From Candidula unifasciata (lineage: Eukaryota > Mollusca > Gastropoda > Stylommatophora > Geomitridae): a stretch of 64,000 bases of DNA. The stretch lies in the NCBI GenBank assembly GCA_905116865.2, contig CAJHNH020004890.1, positions 822,001 to 886,000 on the forward strand, in the 5' to 3' direction. Positions within the stretch are counted from its first letter, which is position 1. Each line of letters starts with the position of its first letter. Made by a program: the position numbers and the translations under genes. This document shows positions 1 to 64,000 of the stretch, piece after piece. The notes under the pieces were generated by a model, which did no database searches, was not told the origin of the DNA, and saw only the letters and a program-made list of their open reading frames with translations.

Positions 1-245
1 ACTGGTATTCCACTTTATCATATCATGAACACTGTCATTCCACTTTACCATATCATATATACTGGCTTTCAACTTTATTATATCATGTATACTGGCATTC
101 AACTTTATCATATCATGTATACTTATTTTCACCTTTTCCATTTAATCATTTCTACTGGTGTTCAAGTTTACCATCACATCATTTAAACTGGTATTCAAGT
201 TTACCATCACATAATTAATAACGTCACCCAAGTTTACCTTTATAC
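1..245. repeat. Degenerate 30-33-bp AT-rich tandem repeat
   Basis: About eight diverged units of the form 'ACTGGTATTCAA.TTTA.CATATCAT'. The first four are 30 bp, the later ones about 33 bp. The array is cut by the window edge. Confidence 0.85.
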
Positions 246-279
246 CTTTTCTAGCAGCATTCAAAATTCAACACTAAAG

Positions 280-745
280 TTAAAACCTGTAAATATTATG
301 TTCAATCAGTACTGCTGTGTGGAACTGAAACATGGGAAAAAAACGAAAAACGATTACAAATAAATTCTAAACATTCTTCAACTGCTGCCTGAGAAGAGTA
401 GATTGAATTAAATGGTATGACAGAATCACTAACATGGAGCTCTGAAAGACAACTAAAAAAATAAGAGTGAAACAACAGAGAAAACCTGAGAACAGTATAA
501 TTAGAAGGGCTTTACAATGGAGTAACTCACAAGGGTATCAAATATAGGCACATTAAAAATAAAAACGTATGGAGAAGGGAATTAGATGGTGAAGTTAAAA
601 AGGTGGAGGAGGGCATGGAGTGAGCTGCATGTAACAGCAAAGGATAGGATGACTCAACGTGAGTTGACTGAGGACCTATGCTACACTGGGGGATACAGGC
701 AGAAAACAAGATATGGCAGCCAGTATAACATAATGTAATGAAAAC
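280..745 (+). pseudogene. RTE-type LINE C-terminal remnant
   Basis: Broken frames read like the region after reverse transcriptase in RTE elements: 'SVLLCGTETWEKNEK' near 305-345, then 'RRELDGEVKKVEEGM' and 'ELHVTAKDRMT' near 570-660, ending before 745. Stops and frameshifts throughout; no catalytic domain is present. It lies in the intron or flank left of FCHO exon r. Confidence 0.6.
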
Positions 746-839
746 TGAAACTGTTGAATTACATTACATCACGGGGTCAGCTGCATGTGACAGCAAAGGA
801 TAGGATGACTCAACGTGAAGAATGTTGAATTAAGAATCG

Positions 840-1312
840 ACATCACAGCACTCAGGACACTCCCATAAGTGTTCAGTCCCCATCTACAGCAGCAAGCGAA
901 GAGTTCCAATTCCGATGGTATCAGTAACCTTCTGATTGTATATCCGTCTCACTCTTTCCCTGAGTGTTTAGGGACGGCAAAATCCCCTGGTAACTCCTCA
1001 CAGCGACATTCACCTAAGACCACAATGATCTATCTGCGCCTCCACACTGTTCACCAGTTTCCAAAGGGCCCGCACAATATCTAACTTATCATACATCAAT
1101 TCACCACCAAGTGAATCGAAGCCAGCTAGTCTATCTCTCTGCTCATTTCCCAACACACCAGCATGACCTGGAGAAAATATCCAAAGGGTGCTAACTATCC
1201 GGGACCTCTGAAGTGATGCCTGCCACTCTGCACGAAGCCTGCCTGTCTTCACCTTTCTCAACATGCTCTGTGAGTCAGTTACAATCATGGCATGTGTGTA
1301 CAGCTGATTCTC
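840..1312 (-). pseudogene. I-type LINE 3' end with RNase H piece
   Basis: The minus strand is open from 1288 to 1010 and contains 'FSPGHAGVLGNEQRDRLA', the C-terminal RNase H motif (His and the GN(E/D)xAD stretch) of I-clade LINEs, then 'DHCGL'. The 3' end (840-930) recurs at 12935-13030, 30525-30610, 47946-48060 and 59490-59590, so it is a dispersed 3' tail. Fragment only. Confidence 0.72.
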
Positions 1313-1412
1313 AAGCTAGCTTTTTTATTTTAGCGTTAACAGGAGACAGCAATCCCGACCCAACCCCAAACAGCTTTCCTTGTTTGCCGACAGCAAATTT
1401 AAGAAATGTTAC

Positions 1413-58427
<57,015 letters not shown>

Positions 58428-58728
58428 CTGCAATATGTTCATATTTTATTTCAGAAGATGTTAAACAGACAAGAGGATCAACATCATTACATGTGATTTT
58501 GTTCCTGTAAGGCTCAGTCCCCAGTCTCTCTCTCTACAGAAAGGTCAAGAGTGCAGCACAAAGCATGAAGTTCATAGCTTCACTGATGACTCTGAGGAAT
58601 CTCTGATGCACCCGCGTTCGCATACTGATGGATGCAGCCTGAATTCAATTCTACAACCATCAGAGCACAGTGCAAGTGACAACTGTATACTGCTTTCAAG
58701 CTGTGCAAATGAATATCCTGAACACATT

Positions 58729-58990
58729 TCTTCTTCTTGTTCACCGGCTGTAAACTCCAGCTAAAAGTTCTGGTTGTTCATCAGCTTCTGGACTTTAGTC
58801 TTGACCCAGAACTATGAGTGCTGCATGCATATAAGTTTTACAGATGTGGCTTATCTGTATGCAACCTGATGGTTCCTCGCCTGTCAGGCAGATGCACTTT
58901 GACTTTGAAGGAAAAATCTTAATTAGTAGACTCTTATGACATACTTATCAGGGAGCAGTGGGTATTTTCTTGCTTCTCCCTACAATGACA
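58729..58990 (-). mobile_element. AAG-tailed short retroposon
   Basis: Plus start TTCTTCTTCTTGTTCACCGG, 'TGTCAGGCAGATGCACTTTG', end 'CAGTGGGTATTTTCTTGC'. Upstream of exon a. Confidence 0.85.
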
Positions 58991-60189
58991 GGGAGAACTC
59001 ATTTACTAAAACTAATCCTTTGATCATGAATCACGTGTAGCAATCGCATGATGTATGTCACCATGTGTTTGTAATTAATGTCTATTTGTAAAGGATCGTC
59101 TACACTGTACCTCCACAAAACAATCTGGACTCCATGCCAGAGATCTCAACACTCTGCACCAACTCTGTAGCTAAAGTTGAGATAAAGTAGAGAGGATCGA
59201 CTTCACTGCACTGGGTTTTATCCCATATTGTTTGGTCTCTTTTCAGAACAGGTAGCCAACAGCTGAGAGGGTCACACAATTTAGGTACTCCATAGCTCCA
59301 GTGATAATCCTGATGATCTTCTGTGATCTCTGTAAAAACTGTATTTGTGAACTAAATGACATGAAAAGAACCTATGACTTTCAAAGCACCAGGCAAAAGG
59401 CTTGATCATGATGTCACTGAGACCCACAAACTCTGTAGGACAAATGATGATTGAATTTGTGGATATACTAGACCACACAGGCTTTATTATATTATTTTAT
59501 GTTATCACAACTGACGTCACTGCTCAGTGGGCATTCCCATGAGTGATCACGCACAGATGCAGCAGCCACACCAAGGTAACTACTGACTATTCTCATGAGA
59601 AGTTGGTTATAATGTTTCCTGTCTGGGCTCCAAAGTTGGCATAGATATGCCAAGCTCTACTCCCAGGGCTTGCAATCATGTAAGCATCAGATATTCACCA
59701 CCATTTGCTAGCCTTGTTCATTCTATTTATTTATTTATTTATTATTATTGTGTGTGTGTGTGTGTGTGGTGGGGGGGCGCGGGGGTAGGTTGTCTAATTT
59801 TGAAAATTTACTTTAAGAAATTGTATTCGACCAACTCTTTATTTTTCAAGGCATGCAATTTGGGTGCTAGGCCATCTTTATTGTTTCTGTGCCTTACTGG
59901 TGAGAAAACATTATCGACTTTCCTTACAGACTGCTAAGAACCATTATTTTCAGGTGTTAAAGGGCAACATACATTAGCCATATTCGGATCCAACTGACCT
60001 GTCCACATACGATCAAACATCCTATAACATGCGTTTAGGTATGTTTACTCAGTAGGATGGCATAGGTCAGTGGGATGGCGTTCCACATTATCATGCTGCT
60101 TTGTTTACTGCAAAAGCCTAGTTGAGGATCTGTGTATTTTGTACTCTGAAATTTATTTGTGGCTTTGCATTAGTCTACATTGTGTTTAC
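58991..60189. other. Upstream intron or flank
   Basis: 59490-59590 is an I-type LINE 3' tail piece ('GACGTCACTGCTCAGTGGGC'). A (GT)n then G-run lies at 59750-59785. No FCHO first exon recognised. Confidence 0.5.
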
Positions 60190-60800
60190 ACAAAATGGCA
60201 AGAAAACTGGCTGAAGATGACAAAGTGTGTTGTGGATTATAACAAATATATGGGTTCAGTAGATCTTACTTGCGAAAAAGTGCAGAGGGATGTACCAGTC
60301 ACATACCAACAAAAGAAAAGAACCATTAAATTGATCAGGAAACCACCAGCCCCAGCACAAGACGACTATTTTATTTTAGACAGATCAGAACAAGTCATTA
60401 TCCACCGCCTCAGAACAGGGCACAACCGATTACGTAACAACATGTACACAAAATTTAAGATAGGCGTATTAGCAATGTGTACCTGTGGAAAGGTGCCCCA
60501 GACAGCAGAGCATGTACTTCAAGACTGCACCGAATTTGACACATTAAGGCAAACCTTTTGGCCAGAAAGAACAACAGTGGAACGTAAACTCTATGGACCA
60601 CTGAATGAACTAACAACGACAGTGAAATTTTTAAAAGAGACAAAATTGCTGATATAGACAACTTATTTCAGGCGAACAAAAGAAGAAGAAGAAGAAGAAG
60701 AAGAAGAAGAAGAAAAATAAGAAGTAGATCTTACTGACATGCTTGTCAGTTCTATTGAGTCCATTGTAAAATGGTACAATCACCCCCCCCCCCCCCCTCC
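60190..60800 (+). pseudogene. piggyBac transposase fragment, split by a LINE insertion
   Basis: Left part: 'CVVDYNKYMGSVDLT' (about 60226-60270), the conserved piggyBac 'YNKYMGGVDL' block. Right part resumes at 60726 with 'VDLTDMLVSSIESIVKWYNH', matching what normally follows ('DLMDMLIALYR...KKWY'). The two parts share the duplicated 13 bp AGTAGATCTTACT. It ends in a C-run at 60783. Only about 45 residues remain. Confidence 0.82.
60271..60722 (+). mobile_element. I/'jockey'-like LINE 3' end, 5'-truncated, with 13-bp target duplication
   Basis: AGTAGATCTTACT at 60258-60270 and 60723-60735 flanks the insert. The frame stays open and reads 'VTYQQKKRTIKLIRKPPAPA', 'IIHRLRTGHNRLRNNMYTKF', 'CTCGKVPQTAEHVLQDC' (zinc-knuckle-like C-x-C...H...C) and 'KLYGPLNELTTTVKFLKETK', with a stop at 60655. 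A short 3' UTR 'TTTCAGGCGAACAAAAGAAG' precedes (AAG)n at 60683-60714. Intact frame and clean duplication imply a recent insertion. Confidence 0.9.
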
Positions 60801-61755
60801 CCCAAGTTAGATCTCTCAATTTTGAATTCACATTCCTAACATAAAGTTTTCATTTCAAATCAATAACATAAATTCTAGAAAAAGGTTGCAAGGAAAAGAG
60901 AAAGAGTGTAGGAGGACAAAGGAGTGAAGATTTGCCAATACAGTTGGTGTAGAGACACTTCCCATCAACAACAGTCCAAAACATCACAGAAGAGGGGCCT
61001 AACAAGAGAGAGTGTGTTATGTGCAAAAAGCAATGGAACACCAGACACAAGTGCAAGAACTGTGATGTGGCCCTGTGTTTTACACCTTGTTTTGAAACAT
61101 TTCAAGCCCCAAAAAATTATTATTATTATTACTGGCAATATTAAAAACTATGTATTTGCTGCTACTGAAGTGTTTTGTGTTTGCTTTGTAAGAAGTGTTT
61201 CCTTTTTTGTGTGTGTAGAGTTTTCTTGACATCGCATAGTGCGTCTGACTTGTCAGTGCACGGGCCAACCACACACCTCCATAGGGTTGATATTTTTAGG
61301 TGTAAAAATATTAGCCAGCACTGTGTTCACCAAAATGTTTGTCGACTTCTAACTCTTCTTAAAAGAATGTGCCTTCTATAACTATATTTTCTCAACCGCT
61401 AGGGTTTAATACAGGCACTATCCATTCGGCACCAAAACAGCCCTAATCATGCACTGCCGTCTATTACATATCTTCATAAAAATGGTTTTTTTAAGGGGGA
61501 TGGGGGGAGGACTTGTGGTTGGGGGGGGGGGGGGGGAGAATTGTGGTGGGGGAGTGCATATATATTTTTAGTCATTGTGAAGCCACACAGCAACAAGATC
61601 ATGGGTAACAACAAAAATTTGTGTAGGCTCAATGGAATGAACTGTATTTAATTCCCTGCCCTATTCATCTTTACTGATTATTTCCATTCACATGTTTTAT
61701 TAGTGACCTGTGTAAGATTAAATGCCTGAGGAAAATGTTGAACTTTAGCGATGCA
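60801..61755. other. Upstream intron or flank
   Basis: 60985-61220 resembles part of a piggyBac C-terminal Cys-rich region by eye ('CVMCKKQWNTRHKCKNCDVA', 'LCFTPCFETFQAP'), which would continue the 60190 element after the G/C-rich gap. G-runs at 61521-61537. The rest is unique. Confidence 0.45.
60985..61105 (+). pseudogene. piggyBac C-terminal cysteine-rich tail
   Basis: A plus frame reads 'RECVMCKKQWNTRHKCKNC' then 'DVALCFTPCFETFQAPKN'. The C-x2-C...H-x-C-x2-C...C-x3-CF-x3-H pattern is the usual end of piggyBac-type transposases; the final His is replaced here by Glu/Thr-Phe. Its position 185 bp after the split piggyBac block, same strand, suggests one original element with an internal deletion. 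Confidence 0.65.
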
Positions 61756-63770
61756 CATCATCATCATCATGTAGCTGGTCCTTTGCAGAACGTTGCTCTC
61801 ATCACAGTCTGCCTGTAAGAAACTTGGTCTCTTGCCAGTTCTCCCGCCTCATGAACTTTCACACTCAAGGAGTCACTTATATCCTGTGCCCATCTTCGTG
61901 TCGGTCGGCCTCTGCCCCTCCTTCCTGGTACCATGCCTTTTGCTATAATTTTTTCCAATCCGTCGTGGCGCTTGATATGACCAAAATATTTCAGCTTTCG
62001 GGAAAGGATGCTGTTTATTAGCCAATCTTCCCTGATGTTCAGATCCCTCAAGATGTCAATATTTCTCATCTTCTTTGTCCAAGATATTCTGAGAATCTTT
62101 CTATAGCATTTCAGCTCAAAAGCCCCTATTCTCTTTCTTAAGGACTGAGAGATAGTCCACGACTCACATCTGTATGTAGCCACAGGGAAGATGCATGCAC
62201 TCAAAATTCTAATTTTTATCTCCTTGCTGGTGCTTAACCATAGACTTTTAAGGCTGTTCAATCTTTGCATTGCTATGGCCATCCTCCTTTTAATTTCTGT
62301 CGAACAGTCTCCATTGTTGTTTATTACAGAGCCTAGATATTCAAAGTTTGTGACATTTTCAATTTCTTCATCATTTATTGTTATTTTTTGGGTGACAGCC
62401 AGTTTTATCTGTGGACATTATTTTCGTTTTCTTTAAATTCAAGAACAGATTTTGATCTTCACTGTGCTTTTGGACGGACAATATTAAATTTTCTATTCCC
62501 TTTACGCTGTTCGAAAGGAGGACTGTGTCATCTGCGTAGCGGAGTTCCGGAATAGGGTTGCCACCAATTTTGAGCGGATCATAACTGTCACAAGTCTGGT
62601 CATTTTTGACATTTCTCATTATATTTTCTGCGCATATATTGAATAGATATGGTGAGAGAATGCACCCCTGTCTCATCCCCTTTTGCACCTCGAACCAATC
62701 AGATGTTTCACCAGCTGCTCCGATGGCTGCTTGCTGTTCATGATAGAGATTTTCAATTAAATGCACTAAATGCGCTGGAAACCCCATACTTTTCATAACA
62801 GTCCACAGTTGGTGGTGCTGGACACAATCAAATGCCTTGCTATAATCAATAAAACAAGCATGAAGATCTACATTGTATTCTCTGCATTTTTCACAAATTA
62901 TTCTCATATTAAATATGTGATCCCTAGTTCCTCTACCCTGTCTGAAACCCGCTTGTGCTTCATCTAGTTCATATTGTAATTTCCTTTCAATCCTTTTTAT
63001 GACAATTCGTAAGAGGATTTTGCAAGCATGACTTATTAATGCGATGGTACGGTAGTTGGAGCATAGTTTTGGATTTCCTTTCTTTGGGAGAGGGATATAG
63101 ACTGTTCTTTTCCAAGCTTTAGGCCAAATGCCACTGTTCCAGATCTTCGAGCACAGTGCATGGTAGATTCGGACGCTGGCCTCTCCTCCTGCTTGAATTA
63201 GTTCTGCTGGTACTTCGTCGCAACCTGGTGACTTTCCTTTCTTCAGGCTGTGTATTGCTGATCGTACCTCATCCAGTAAAGGCTCTGGTTCTTTTTCATA
63301 ACTATCACAAGTCGTTTTTGAATTACCAGTCTCATCCTCATCCATTTCTCTACAGTATTCTTTCCATCTTTCTAATATGTCTTTGGTTTCCGTTAATGTG
63401 TTACTGTTTTTTATCTCCTCTGATAGCTCTTCTGATTTATTTCGTGTAGTTCCTATATGCACGGCTATTTTTTTATGTTCCTACTTGCTTTAAATTTCTT
63501 CTTTTTTCTATCAGCTTGAAAGTTTTTTCAGTAATGTAAATCTGTTTCTTGTGTGGTTTTTTAGGAATCATGTTCTGAGCTGTTGTGATGATGATGTTTC
63601 TTGTTTCATCAGCCAACTCATCAGGTGTTTTATCCTCCTGCACTGACATTAGCGCCTCAAATTTGTTTCCAACCTCAATGTTGAAACCATTTGGCAAATT
63701 ACTCAAATCAAAACGTATTGGCTTAGCACCTTTAAACACTTTATTCAGTTTTATTACCTCAATAAATTAA
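61756..63770 (-). pseudogene. RTE LINE, about 2 kb, RT domain nearly intact
   Basis: Minus frames 63739-63473, 63462-62371 and 62282-61767 are consecutive parts of one ORF broken twice. Blocks in order: 'RSAIHSLKKGKSPGCDEVPA', 'CSNYRTIALISHACKILLRI', 'DEAQAGFRQGRGTRDHIFNM', 'ACFIDYSKAFDCVQHHQLW' (RT Asp), 'GMRQGCILSPYLFNICAENI', 'ELRYADDTVLLSN' (catalytic YADD near 62526-62537), 'GAFELKCYRKILRISW' and 'PGRRGRGRPTRRWAQDISDS'. It ends 'CKGPAT' and (ATG)n at 61756-61770, typical of RTE tails. The endonuclease half is missing (5' truncation near 63770). Reference copy for 41636, 44204, 46041 and 53640. Confidence 0.93.
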
Positions 63771-64000
63771 TTACGAAGTAAGCAAATATCAGCCAAATAA
63801 GAAAGGTGTACAATGGGGGTGCCGATATCTCCTGATATAATATGAGAAATGTAAAGACAAGAGAGGTAACAACATTGGATGCAGGTAGTATAGTCTAAAA
63901 TTTAGACAATAATTATACTAATTATAGATCTGCAGTTTTCACTATAAACTGTAATCATCATATATTATTTTTCAGAGTAAGTGAGCGTATAAAATTATAT
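63771..64000. other. Window edge, AT-rich
   Basis: Nothing recognisable; too short to judge. Confidence 0.5.

Noticed and set aside
58428..64000. FCHO first coding exon
   Set aside because: Looked on minus for a short Met...'FW(G)' exon with a phase-0 donor; nothing convincing was seen.

Overview
This is a eukaryotic, intron-rich, repeat-dense window. I see no bacterial operons, no rRNA and no free-standing tRNA genes. The transposon set points to a lophotrochozoan animal, most likely a gastropod mollusc: several RTE-type LINEs, an I/'jockey'-like LINE with RNase H and a CCHC-type C-terminus, short retroposons with AAG tails, mariner, Merlin, piggyBac and a SPIN-like hAT. The species is an inference; the repeat content is read directly.

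Only one host gene is visible, on the minus strand. Eighteen exons between 58427 and 1413 join in consistent phase (1668 nt, 556 residues, no stop) and encode most of an FCHo (F-BAR domain only, FCHO1/2-type) endocytic protein. Exons at 58427-33430 form the F-BAR domain. Exons at 32230-22997 form the start of the linker and a lysine-rich block. Exons at 17089-1413 form the acidic/serine-rich, conserved-motif and proline-rich linker. The first coding exon (before 'GPKNNGYF') was not found and probably lies beyond 64000; the C-terminal mu-homology domain must lie left of position 1. FCHo proteins bend the membrane and activate AP-2 at nascent clathrin-coated pits.

Everything else is intronic or upstream sequence made of repeats. 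Four large minisatellites (about 12 kb in total) sit in introns: a 37/39-bp array at 3105-9385, a 24-bp array at 15188-16375, a 55-bp array at 20530-22985 and a 56-bp array at 37210-39255. Degenerate RTE and I-type LINE pieces occur throughout; the best preserved is an RTE at 61756-63770. Two short-element families recur: one ends in an AAG tail (at least ten copies) and one has a tRNA-like head (at least six copies).

The most notable items are these. A 200-bp SPIN/URR1-like hAT element lies at 39280-39479. A 1.38-kb, relatively GC-rich non-coding retroposon with a perfect 12-bp target-site duplication lies at 50484-51865, with a 174-bp 5'-truncated relative inside a minisatellite at 20711-20884. 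A LINE tail has inserted with a 13-bp duplication into a piggyBac open reading frame (60258-60735). A 136-bp palindromic TTAA element is nested in an RTE copy (44631-44766). A mariner with both inverted ends (33761-36168) carries a nested RTE. None of these elements looks capable of autonomous movement in its present state.
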